In this document: piece after piece, positions 1 to 8,039 of the stretch | Layout of the letters: each line of letters opens with the position of its first letter | How positions within the stretch are numbered: the first letter of the stretch is position 1 | Assembly: GCA_965249175.1 (NCBI GenBank) | Contig: OZ252227.1 | Span: forward strand, 1,116,001 to 1,180,000 | Direction of reading: 5' to 3' | DNA: 64,000 nt | From: CAZYFH01 sp965249175 | GTDB lineage: Bacteria; Acidobacteriota; Vicinamibacteria; Vicinamibacterales; UBA8438 | The notes under the pieces: model-generated | Told to the model about the DNA's origin: nothing | Databases searched by the model: none | The model's input: only the letters and a program-made list of their open reading frames with translations | Translations under genes and position numbers: made by a program

Positions 1-1149
1 GTCATAGGGGAGCGGCGTCGCCCAGAGGAACTCGCCCGTCTCCCGGTCGTTGACGAACAGCCCGCCCGGTTCTCCCATCGTCACCACGATCTTGCGTTCT
101 CGGGCAGTCCCCGCCACCGATGGATTGATCCACCGCACCGCGTCCGGGTCGGGACTGACGATGGTGTCGATCAGCGTCCGCTCCTGGACGAAATCCTGAT
201 CCCAGTCGTCGCACGGGAGGTGCTGGTAGTACCAATCCAGCGCGCCGGTCTGGACGGAGAGGGCGACGGTGGAGTTGGTGTACAGCTCGCAGGGTGTGCG
301 GTCACCGACATCCCACGTGCCGTGCCGCATGATCCGCGTATACGGCATCGGGACCGCGATCCCCCAGTAGACGAGGCCGAGCGCCGGGTCGTAGCTGCCC
401 GGCACCCCCCACGGGGAGACGTGGGCTCGGCGCGACGTCGGGACGTTGCCCCAGGTCTCGCCGCCAGGATCGTCGGCGCCCGCCGCGGTGTAAAAGCGCC
501 AGTCTTCCTCCCCCGTGGCCGCGTCGTGCGCGGCGATGAAGCAACGCGCCGACTCCCCGCACGTGCGGCCGCTCATGACCCGCCCATCGATGATCATCGC
601 CCCCGATGAGTGCGTGATGCCGTCCCGGTAGTCAGCGAGTCGACTCTCCCAGCTGAGCTCGCCGGTGCGGGCGTCGACCGCCACCAGAAACGCATCGGCC
701 GCGAGGTGGAGGATGTTGGTGCCGTAGATCGCCAGGCCGCGGGTACGGTTGCCGATCTGGGCATACTCCCGCAGATCGTCGGGCGGCTGCCGCGCGTAGT
801 CCCAGATGAGGTCCCCGGTCGTGGCGTCCAGCGCTTGCAGGTGATCGCTGCCCGGGTGGGCGATGTACATGACGCCGTCGTAGACGAGCGGTCGGAGCTG
901 CTGCGGCCCCTCGTTGTCCATGGCGCGCATCCAGGCCAGCCTCAGCTCGCCGACGTTGTCCCGATTGATCTCGTCGAGCGGACTGTAGGCGTGGTGGTCG
1001 TAGGTCCGATGGATCATCAACCAGTCGCCCGGGTCGGGGTTGCGTAGCATCGCATCCGTCACCGGGACGAACTCCTCTTCCGCCGCCTCCTGCGCCTGAA
1101 GGGACGCAGGACATAAAGGAAGGGACACCACACCGAGCCACGCCACCAT
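1..1149 (-). CDS. PQQ-dependent alcohol-dehydrogenase-like quinoprotein, C-terminus beyond window
   Basis: The frame is open from an ATG at 1149 to the left edge (383 codons), so the C-terminal part is missing. A short hydrophobic leader ends near residue 20 (ASLQAQ). The mature part begins VPVTDAMLRNPDPGDWLM and continues YSPLDEINRDNVGELR, the opening of an eight-bladed PQQ propeller, followed by blade repeats such as LQALDATTGDLIW and VAVDARTGELSW. The family's active-site aspartate motif is present as DDWDQD. The lysine that usually precedes the VxDRxTGEF blade appears to be Glu in TMGEPGGLFVNDRETGEF. The closest relative in the window is the dead copy at 17582-19335. The leader lacks basic residues, and an IS30 element begins about 7 bp upstream, so the original start and promoter may have been cut off. 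Predicted periplasmic; the substrate cannot be read from the sequence. Confidence 0.85.
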   Translation of the reverse strand, partial: MVAWLGVVSLPLCPASLQAQEAAEEEFVPVTDAMLRNPDPGDWLMIHRTYDHHAYSPLDEINRDNVGELRLAWMRAMDNEGPQQLRPLVYDGVMYIAHPGSDHLQALDATTGDLIWDYARQPPDDLREYAQIGNRTRGLAIYGTNILHLAADAFLVAVDARTGELSWESRLADYRDGITHSSGAMIIDGRVMSGRTCGESARCFIAAHDAATGEEDWRFYTAAGADDPGGETWGNVPTSRRAHVSPWGVPGSYDPALGLVYWGIAVPMPYTRIMRHGTWDVGDRTPCELYTNSTVALSVQTGALDWYYQHLPCDDWDQDFVQERTLIDTIVSPDPDAVRWINPSVAGTARERKIVVTMGEPGGLFVNDRETGEFLWATPLPYD

Positions 1150-1155
1150 CTTGGG

Positions 1156-1177
1156 TTCAAGGGGTCGTCGCAACACC
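1156..1177. repeat. IS30 terminal inverted repeat, left
   Basis: This 22-bp end matches the reverse complement of 3911-3932 at 20 positions. The core GGTCGTCGCAACACC is identical in both ends. The transposase stop codon overlaps this repeat. Confidence 0.75.
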
Positions 1178-1608
1178 GCGTTGTGTGATTGAGCATAGGT
1201 GATCGCCAAGCGCCTCCGCAGGTGTCTTCCAGCCGAGGGTCTTGCGGGGGCGACTGTTGAGAGCAGCGGCAACAGCGTCAAGGTCATCACGGGAGTGCCT
1301 GGACAGGTCGGTGCCCTTGGGGAAGTACTGACGCAGCAGCCCGTTGGTGTTCTCGTTCGTGCCGCGTTGCCAGGGGCTGTGGGGGTCGCAGAAGTAGATT
1401 GGCAGCCGGGTATCGCGTCGGAGTTGCACGTGTTGAGCCATCTCGGTGCCTTGGTCCCATGTCAGTGAACGGCGAAGCTGCGTGGGCAACGAGATGATCG
1501 ATGACGCGATGGCGTCTCGGACGGCCTCGGCACCATGCCCGGCCAGTGCGGGACCGTTCTTGATCCGAGGCTGCCCATAGTCATCCATGCGGGGCAGATG
1601 CAGCAGCA

Positions 1609-1616
1609 TCGTGAAT
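1609..1616. repeat. 8-bp target-site duplication of the ISL3 element, left copy
   Basis: TCGTGAAT lies directly outside the left end of the ISL3 element and is repeated exactly at 2949-2956. Eight base pairs is the usual ISL3-family target length. Confidence 0.9.
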
Positions 1617-2948
1617 GGCGCTTCAGGAATTCGGGTGGGCAAGAGTATGTGCTTCATCCGGGTACAGGTCCAGGCGTCCGAGGTGGAAGTAGATGGCCTG
1701 GCGGAACCGCTCCCGGCTGCGAAAGCCCGCGGCCTGTTTCTTGATCCACTGGATGCGTGAGTTGATGGCCTCGGCGGTCGCGTTCGTGATGCCGCTGATG
1801 ATGGCGTTGATGACCCCGTCGAAATGTCGTCGGACGGTCCGTGCGGCGCGGATCATGGGTGCCAGGCGCGAGCGTGCCATCCAGGCGAGTACCTCCTTCA
1901 ACGCCCGCTCCGCCCGTTTGGGTTGGCGAAACGCGAAGGCGTCCATAAACGTTTCCTTGATGGCCCAGGCTCGGGCGACCTTGAGGTTGCTGGACTTGAG
2001 CTGCGTCAGCTCGGCCGTCTGCGCCCGCGACATGTTCCAGGGATTCATGAGGAAGAGATGCCGCGTGCCCTTGAGGCGCTCGTCGTGTTGCTCTAGCAGC
2101 GTTTTGTGCTCTTCACGCCGGACCTTGTTCACCGCATCGCCCAACAGGCTGGCGAGGTGGTACTTGTCGAAGACAATCCGCTCGTGCGCGGCCGGCCCCA
2201 ACGCCCGGGTGACCGCGCTCAGGTAGGCGCCCGACATGTCCATCGCGACCGCCTCGATGCGGGCCCGTTCCGAGGCGGTGAGCGGGTCGAAGAAGCCGCT
2301 GAGCGACTCCGCCGAGCGGCCGTCCGAGACGAACAGGACCGCCGCCCGCCCGGGATCACACACAACCGTCACGTACTCATGCCGCTGCTGGAACGAGGTC
2401 TCATCAACGCCCACGACCTTGGGCACCGAGAGCTGACGGCGGGCGAGACCGCGGGCCACCGCGCGCTCCATGATGCCCGCCACCTGGTCCCAGCTCAGGG
2501 CGAGCAGCTCGGCGACGGCTTTTATACTGGCGTGCTGCAGCCATTCGATGACCAGACACTCGAAGAGGGCGGTGAAGCGAGACCGGGGGGCCGCCCAGGG
2601 CACCTTCAGCTGTCTGATCCCATGCGACGGACATTCGATTCGAGGAATCTCCCCCACGAGCATGGTCTTGTATTGCATCGTGTCAAGGTGTCGCCACGAC
2701 CGCGTCCGGGTGTCGTGGCGCGGGCAGGGCTCACTACACTCCGGGCACGGCGTCGATGCATCCGGCCTGAGGGCCACAAACACCTGCACCGAGTGGTCTT
2801 GCATCGAGATGTCCACCTCGACGACTTCCCATGGTGGTTCGAGTCCGAGAAGCTGGGCATACAAGTCACGGTCCTGCATGCCGGGATGCTACATCTACTC
2901 ACGCCCACCCTCGATGGCGTCGTCCGCCACCCAAAAGCCGGAAGAGCC
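1617..2948 (-). mobile_element. ISL3-family insertion sequence (1332 bp)
   Basis: A complete element bounded by 8-bp direct target repeats (1609-1616 and 2949-2956) with imperfect terminal inverted repeats of about 22 bp (17 matches; both begin GGC and end GGGTGG). It contains one transposase gene filling almost its whole length. It sits inside the IS30 transposase gene, so it arrived later. The perfect target repeats suggest a recent insertion. Confidence 0.92.
1623..2879 (-). CDS. ISL3-family transposase
   Basis: 418 aa, full length for the family. Near the N-terminus is the zinc-binding knuckle (CPECSEPC plus RHD), followed by a helix-turn-helix region containing IKAVAELLALSWDQV. The catalytic core shows the first Asp in VGVDETSFQQRHEYV, the second in AVAMDMSGAYLSAV, the FDKYHL block, and the C-terminal Glu in NATAEAINSRIQWIKKQAAGFRS. 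No frameshift or stop is seen, so the enzyme is probably active. The C-terminus runs to within a few bases of the element's left end. Confidence 0.93.
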   Translation of the reverse strand: MQDRDLYAQLLGLEPPWEVVEVDISMQDHSVQVFVALRPDASTPCPECSEPCPRHDTRTRSWRHLDTMQYKTMLVGEIPRIECPSHGIRQLKVPWAAPRSRFTALFECLVIEWLQHASIKAVAELLALSWDQVAGIMERAVARGLARRQLSVPKVVGVDETSFQQRHEYVTVVCDPGRAAVLFVSDGRSAESLSGFFDPLTASERARIEAVAMDMSGAYLSAVTRALGPAAHERIVFDKYHLASLLGDAVNKVRREEHKTLLEQHDERLKGTRHLFLMNPWNMSRAQTAELTQLKSSNLKVARAWAIKETFMDAFAFRQPKRAERALKEVLAWMARSRLAPMIRAARTVRRHFDGVINAIISGITNATAEAINSRIQWIKKQAAGFRSRERFRQAIYFHLGRLDLYPDEAHTLAHPNS

Positions 2949-2956
2949 TCGTGAAT
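2949..2956. repeat. 8-bp target-site duplication of the ISL3 element, right copy
   Basis: Identical to 1609-1616 (TCGTGAAT); marks the right border of the ISL3 element inside the IS30 transposase gene. Confidence 0.9.
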
Positions 2957-3910
2957 CGCGTGGTGCGTTCCACGAGGGTCCCAATCGCAGAGCTACCCAG
3001 TCCGACAATCAGGTCACCTTCCCAGTGTCCTGGCACCGCCCGATCTTCTGCTTCGGCAGGGCGCTTGCTGATCAGGATGTCGGATTCGACAAATGCCTTG
3101 CCGCGTCCTCGTGTACGTGCCCTTGGAACCCGCAGCGCCCGCCCGGTCCGCAGGCACGCCACCAGTTCGCGTCGCAGCGCACCTCGTCCTTGCACGTAGA
3201 GCGCCTGGTAGATGGCCTCGTGGGAGATCCGCATCGATTCATCATCGGGGAAGTCGACCTTGAGTCTGTTGGCAATTTGCTCAGGACTCCATGAAGCCGC
3301 CCAGCGTCGGTCTTGGCGGCGACCGTGTCGGCGACCGTGCCAGGGCACATGGGGACCAGGCACGGGCGTCCCGTCCTCAGCCATGATCGTGCCTGCGAGG
3401 CGGTCCTGCACGTAGTGCCTCAGCTGGTCGTTCGCGGCCAGCTTGGCCATCTTCGGGCGCTGGGCACGTCGGTCGCTGTGCCACTGCGCCGTCGATGCCC
3501 GATACCCCAGACCGCCGCTTCGAGTCGCAGCGTTGCGACGCAGCTCTCGCGAGACCGTCGACGGGGCCCTACGGAGCCGACGGGCAATGTCGCGCACCCC
3601 GGCACCCCGCGCTCTCAGGATCGCGATCTCTTCCCGCTCGGCGAAGGACAAGTAGCGAGCCGATCGGGGCGCCAAGCTGATCGGCGGCATACCACCGCTC
3701 GCACGGAACCAACGACCACCCACGGGCGGCGACACACCACATGACACAGCGGCATCCTCACTTGATACCCCCCGGGCGATCGCCTTCCAGAACCGTTGCC
3801 GCTCCTCACGCCCCGCCACCGGCGGCCGACCAGGCGAAGGCATCGCAGGGCGACCCGCGCGGTCGGACCGTCGCCGTTTCCGTTTCTGCATCGCAGCACC
3901 TCATCATCAA

Positions 3911-3932
3911 GGTGTTGCGACGACCGGTTGAA
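3911..3932. repeat. IS30 terminal inverted repeat, right
   Basis: The reverse complement of this end matches 1156-1177 at 20 of 22 positions. It lies about 20 bp upstream of the transposase start codon at 3891, where the family usually has its promoter-bearing end. Confidence 0.75.
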
Positions 3933-3950
3933 TTCACCCATCCACACTTG

Positions 3951-3976
3951 CCCGCCGAAGCCTTGGCGAAGGCGGG
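3951..3976. repeat. REP-like palindrome (CCCGCC..GGCGGG arms)
   Basis: A 26-bp segment with 6-bp outer arms CCCGCC and GGCGGG and a partly self-complementary interior (GAAGCCTTGGCGAA). I know similar sequences, which read RLRQGFGGQ when translated, as dispersed repeats in many metagenome-derived genomes. I see only this copy here. It lies between the IS30 element and the stop codon of the next gene and could act as an mRNA 3'-end hairpin. Confidence 0.4.
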
Positions 3977-4081
3977 ACGCGGGCGTCTGTTTCATCTTCC
4001 ACACTCCTGACCCATTGCCGAATGGGAAGTCGGCTTGCTCGAACCGCTATCACCACCAGAGTGATGGCGCTTCGATCCGGC

Positions 4082-6058
4082 CTACGGTAGGGCTAGCGCG
4101 ACCCATTCGCCTCCGCCGGCCTGAGAGCCGACTGGCACCACGATGTACTGCGCGCCCTCGTGCATGTACGTCATGGGCGACCCCGTGCTGCCGGCCGGGA
4201 GTGTGGTCTCCCAGACCACGTCACCTGACACCTTGTCGTAGGCGCGGAAGCCTTTGCCGGCGCCTGGACCGCCGCCGGGCGGCGTCCTGATCATGCTCGG
4301 GTCTCCCTCGGTGACGAACAGCAGGCTCTTGGTCAGCAGGGTCATCGCGCGGCCGGGCTGGCCCAGCCGGGGCAGATCGAGGTGCGCGATGGCCGGGTGG
4401 TCGCGCGGGCCGTCACCGTTTGGCACCATCCAGACGTGTTCGCCGGTGTTCATATCGATCGCGGTGATCCGCCCGTAGGGCGGCTTGAGCAACGGCAGTC
4501 CCTGCGGCCCGGGGATCATCTCTCGGAGGCCCCGGGTGTAGCGCACGTTCATCGTGTCTGGGTTGCCCGGTCTCAGGTCGGCGCCGAAGGTGCCGGTGAC
4601 CGAGGGTACATACAGCACGCCGGTCTCCGGGTCGTACCCGGCGCCGCCCCACTCGGCCCCGCCCACGACGCCGGGCACCTGCAGAGTGCCCTTCCGGTCG
4701 CCGTCGCCGTCGCCCCGAATCGAGGGCGGCGTGAAGATTTCTCCCATGGCGTAAGACGCCGCGATGTCGATCGCCTCTTCACGCAGCTCGGGGGTGAAGT
4801 CGGTCAGCGAGTCGACCGAGATGCCGTGCACGTCGAATGGCGCCGGTTTGGTCGGAAACGGTTGCGTCGGGGAGATCCACTCCCCGGGCGTCTCCGATCC
4901 CGGCACGGGACGCTCCACGATTGGCCAGACCGGCTCGCCCGTGACCCGGTCGAACACGTACGCCATCGCTTGCTTGGTCAACTGCACGACCGCCTTGATC
5001 GGGCGGCCGTCCACTGTGATGTCCATCAGAATCGGCGCGACGTTGTTGTCGTAGTCCCACAGGTCGTGGTGGACCATCTGGAAGTGCCAGACCTGCTCCC
5101 CCGTGTCGGCACGCACACAGACCAGACTGTTGGCATACAGGTTGTCCCCAGGGCGATGTCCGCCGTACATGTCATTCGTGGGTGCGCCCGTCGGGAGATA
5201 CACGAGCCCGAGTTCCTCGTCCGCACTCATCATCGTCCAGACATTCGACGTTCCCGAGTACTCCCACGAGTCGTCCAGCCAGGTCTCGACACCGGGCTCG
5301 CCAGGCTTCGGAATCGGGCTCCAGGTCCATCTGAGCTCGCCGGTCCGCACGTCATACGCGCGCACATAGCCGGGCCGCTGCTCCTTGACCGGTGGGTGGT
5401 CGTCCATGAGTGACCCCACGATCACGACGTCGCGCACCACCAGCGGCGGCGAGATCACGAGGTGGTCGATCAGCTCGGCCGTGTCGGCGTACACCCGCAA
5501 GTCCACCTTGCCGGCATCGCCGAAATCCGGAATCAGTCGACCAGTGTCGAGGTCGGTGGCCAGTAGATATGGTGCGTGCACTGAGAGAAGGCGACGAGCG
5601 GACCGGCTGTCGTCTTCCCAGTATCCGACGCCGCGACTGGCCGTGCCCCGCGGGGTCTCATCGCCGAGGAACGGCAGGTCTTGAACCCAGATAGTTTGGC
5701 CAGTCGCCGGGTCAAATGCTTCGACCAGCCCGATGCCGTTCGAGGCATAGAGCACCCCGTCGATCATCGAGGGCGTCGACCGCAGATTGTTCGAATAGCG
5801 AAGCTCCGGCCATCGGGCCAGCACCGTTTCATCGACCGGTGGCCGTCGCCAGGCGATGTCGAGGTCGTTCACGGTGTTCGCGTTGATCTGGTCGAGCGGC
5901 GCGTACCGCGTGTAGCCGTTGTCGCCGCCCTGCACGTGCCATTCGCCCGTGGTACCTGTCTGGGCACCCGCCGGGCCGGCCACGCTCGAGACCAGCACAG
6001 CCACCGCAACCCGCGCGGCGCTTGCGGTTCGCGATCGGTGTGTCGTCCTTTGTGCCAT
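4082..6058 (-). CDS. PQQ-dependent dehydrogenase, membrane-GDH-like propeller, periplasmic
   Basis: 658 aa with a signal peptide of about 33 residues ending AGAQ. The mature protein opens EWHVQGGDNGYTRYAPLDQIN, the signature of the glucose-dehydrogenase branch of PQQ enzymes. The Asp motif VHHDLWDYD lies near residue 330 and the PQQ-contacting Lys probably in LTKQAMAYVFDRVTGEPVW near 360; both positions are inferred from the family, in which Asp is the catalytic base. No CxxCH haem motif and no membrane helices after the signal, so a soluble periplasmic quinoprotein is expected. It is paralogous to 12421-14400 and 37538-39613. The gene stands on the minus strand 62 bp downstream of the hydrolase at 6121-7863 and could share its transcript. 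Confidence 0.9.
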   Translation of the reverse strand: MAQRTTHRSRTASAARVAVAVLVSSVAGPAGAQTGTTGEWHVQGGDNGYTRYAPLDQINANTVNDLDIAWRRPPVDETVLARWPELRYSNNLRSTPSMIDGVLYASNGIGLVEAFDPATGQTIWVQDLPFLGDETPRGTASRGVGYWEDDSRSARRLLSVHAPYLLATDLDTGRLIPDFGDAGKVDLRVYADTAELIDHLVISPPLVVRDVVIVGSLMDDHPPVKEQRPGYVRAYDVRTGELRWTWSPIPKPGEPGVETWLDDSWEYSGTSNVWTMMSADEELGLVYLPTGAPTNDMYGGHRPGDNLYANSLVCVRADTGEQVWHFQMVHHDLWDYDNNVAPILMDITVDGRPIKAVVQLTKQAMAYVFDRVTGEPVWPIVERPVPGSETPGEWISPTQPFPTKPAPFDVHGISVDSLTDFTPELREEAIDIAASYAMGEIFTPPSIRGDGDGDRKGTLQVPGVVGGAEWGGAGYDPETGVLYVPSVTGTFGADLRPGNPDTMNVRYTRGLREMIPGPQGLPLLKPPYGRITAIDMNTGEHVWMVPNGDGPRDHPAIAHLDLPRLGQPGRAMTLLTKSLLFVTEGDPSMIRTPPGGGPGAGKGFRAYDKVSGDVVWETTLPAGSTGSPMTYMHEGAQYIVVPVGSQAGGGEWVALALP

Positions 6059-6120
6059 CGTTGCCCGGCCATTCTAGCTCACCGTCATCGCGCGGCGGTG
6101 CACGTCCGGGGGCCGATCCC

Positions 6121-7863
6121 TCACGCTCCTGGCGGCCGGTACGGTCCCAGCTGGTACTGCACGTTCAGCGAGAGCAGCCGACCCTCCCGGAACACGATGA
6201 GCTGGTACGACGCGGGCGTCGACCGCAGCTCGCGCAACAGCCAGTGGTACAGCCTCGCGGCGCCGCCGCGGTCCGCGAAGAAGATCTCGTGCCCGAAGCT
6301 CACGAGGACGTCGCCGACTCTCAGCCCCGCGGCCGTCGCAGCGCCGTCCGGTGCCACGTCGGTGACGCGGAGGGCGACCTGCTCGGGAGCCGCCCGGACG
6401 TCGGCGGGCAGGGCCGCCTCCACCGCATCGAAGCCAAGCGTCGGGAATCGCTCCTCCAGCGACCGCACCGCGTGGGTTTCCCAGAAGGACAGCCTGCCCT
6501 CGGGATGCCGTGGCTCCAAGTCCTCGGCAAGCGTGGTGGCCACGGCGATCGATGCCGGGGTGTTGGGCATCGGCAATCTGAGGCGCGCCGCGTACGTGCG
6601 GCCTTCGTCGTTCCAGCGCTTCGCCTCCTCGAGCGCGACCTTCGCGGAGCGCTCGACTCGGCCCGAGAAGACCACTTGGTCGTTCACGCGGATCGTCACC
6701 GGGCGATCGAGATCCACCAGCCCGTCGTTGAGCAGCACGGTCACTGATCTGGCCCAGCGCACCGTGACATCGATCTCGCCAGGACCGGTGACCCGCGCCC
6801 TGACGAGCGCCTGCCGGGTGTCGGCTTCGATCCAATGGACCCTGCGGCTCGTCGGCACGATGCCGGCGTGGGGGACGCGAAAGACCTCGGGCGGTGTGGT
6901 TTCCCGCGGTCGCTCCTCCAGCCAATCGAGCACGTCCGGGTAGTGATCCCGAAAGCTCTCGTGCGCACGGTCGGCAAACTCGTGATACGCGAGGTCGTAG
7001 CCGAGGCGGGTCATGATCGCATCGAGCGCCCGCGGGCCACCGACGCCACGGATGTTGCGGTCCTGCGCGCCGTTGAGCACGTAGGTGGGCACCGGTGCGA
7101 GGTTCCGGAGCAGCCATTCTCGCGACTCGCCTTCGGTCGACACGGGCACGATGGCACTGAACCAGTCGGGGCGGGCGGCCGCATGGGCAATCGAGAAACC
7201 CGCGCCGAGCGAGATGCCGGTCGAGACGATACGGTCCGGATCCACGCTGAAGCGGGCCCGTACCGCGTCGATGACCGCTCTGGCCTCCTCGGGCTGAAAG
7301 ATCTCGTATGGAACTCGCTCCTGGGTCTGGCCGTCGTGGAAGACGACGTCGACCATCGCGGGCGAGGCGACGATCCATCCGGCCGCCTCTGCGGGGCCCG
7401 CCCACAGCTGGAGCATGTCGACCGCGCCCCCCAAGGCGTCCTCGACGCTGGCGGGCGGTCCCCCGTGCAGCGCGAGCATCAACGGCCAGCGCTGGTCTGG
7501 CGTATAGACGCTCGGGAGTCGAACGAGCGTGGGCACCTCCCTACGGCCGGGTGCCGCGATCAGCAGCTGGTGCACTGTGTCGCCGACTCCCGCGGCGGCC
7601 TCGAGCTCCGGGCCGGCGCGCATCCAAGCCTCGAGGCGGCTCATGGCCTGGCGGTCGAGGCCCGAGAGCGATGGAGCCTCATCCTCGAGCAGCCCGGCCG
7701 CGCGTGTGAGCTCCTCGTCCGACGCTGGCCACAGGTAGGACCGAACCAGGTCCTGGCTGAGCTGCGCAGCCGCCGGGCTCGCAAGGCCGGCTGACAGGAT
7801 CGCCGCCGAGAGTAGGACGCGGGTCGTGCCCAAGGCAGTGAGCCCCGTTCTCCCGATCGTCAT
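6121..7863 (-). CDS. Exported alpha/beta hydrolase with C-terminal PDZ domain
   Basis: 580 aa from the ATG at 7863, chosen because it begins directly before the signal peptide (MTIGRTG..LASPAAAQ); the frame is open 32 codons further upstream. The hydrolase core shows the oxyanion loop LMLALHGGPP near residue 130, the nucleophile in STGISLGAGFS near 218 and a likely catalytic His in FADRAHESF near 300, resembling feruloyl esterase/prolyl-oligopeptidase-type enzymes. After a beta-rich linker, residues about 480-560 read as a PDZ domain (DVAPDGAATAAGLRVGDVLVSFG). A PDZ tail on a hydrolase suggests substrate C-terminus binding or partner recruitment, which is inference. Predicted periplasmic; the substrate is unknown. 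Confidence 0.8.
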   Translation of the reverse strand: MTIGRTGLTALGTTRVLLSAAILSAGLASPAAAQLSQDLVRSYLWPASDEELTRAAGLLEDEAPSLSGLDRQAMSRLEAWMRAGPELEAAAGVGDTVHQLLIAAPGRREVPTLVRLPSVYTPDQRWPLMLALHGGPPASVEDALGGAVDMLQLWAGPAEAAGWIVASPAMVDVVFHDGQTQERVPYEIFQPEEARAVIDAVRARFSVDPDRIVSTGISLGAGFSIAHAAARPDWFSAIVPVSTEGESREWLLRNLAPVPTYVLNGAQDRNIRGVGGPRALDAIMTRLGYDLAYHEFADRAHESFRDHYPDVLDWLEERPRETTPPEVFRVPHAGIVPTSRRVHWIEADTRQALVRARVTGPGEIDVTVRWARSVTVLLNDGLVDLDRPVTIRVNDQVVFSGRVERSAKVALEEAKRWNDEGRTYAARLRLPMPNTPASIAVATTLAEDLEPRHPEGRLSFWETHAVRSLEERFPTLGFDAVEAALPADVRAAPEQVALRVTDVAPDGAATAAGLRVGDVLVSFGHEIFFADRGGAARLYHWLLRELRSTPASYQLIVFREGRLLSLNVQYQLGPYRPPGA

Positions 7864-8039
7864 GGACGATGTGCTCACGGCTCCACCGTGATCCTTCTGT
7901 TGGTCGAGTTGTTCGGGACCTGGCGAGCCCATCCTACCGCTGGCGGGCCTGATCTCCACCCAGGTGTCCTCGTAGACTGTGCAGAGAGAGGTTGCCCATC
8001 CTCTTTATGAGGGAGCTGGGCTCGTTAGCCCGAGAGGCT

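Larger units (their letters stand above)
1157..3891 (-). pseudogene. IS30-family transposase, split by ISL3 insertion
   Basis: The N-terminal part runs from 3891 down to about 2949. It has a basic start, a helix-turn-helix region (LSFAEREEIAIL followed by RRAPSTVSREL) and the first catalytic Asp in HWEGDLIVG. The C-terminal part runs from 1608 to 1157, with the second Asp in LTWDQGTEMA and the Glu in TNENTNGLLRQYFP. Taking out 1609-2948 joins ERTTRFT to MLLHLPRMDDYG in frame and gives exactly 465 codons including the stop. The gene was therefore intact when the ISL3 element landed, and a precise excision would restore it. As it stands it cannot make a full transposase. Confidence 0.88.
1156..3932 (-). 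mobile_element. IS30-family insertion sequence, interrupted by an ISL3-family element
   Basis: The outer element is bounded by imperfect inverted repeats of 22 bp (1156-1177 and 3911-3932, 20 of 22 matching, both reading inward as TTCAA..GGTCGTCGCAACACC). It holds one transposase gene on the minus strand. Removing the inner ISL3 element and one target copy leaves about 1.44 kb, at the long end for the family. I see no convincing 2-3 bp target duplication at the outer ends, so the exact tips are uncertain by a few bases. The left tip lies about 7 bp from the start codon of the quinoprotein gene at 1-1149. Confidence 0.85.
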
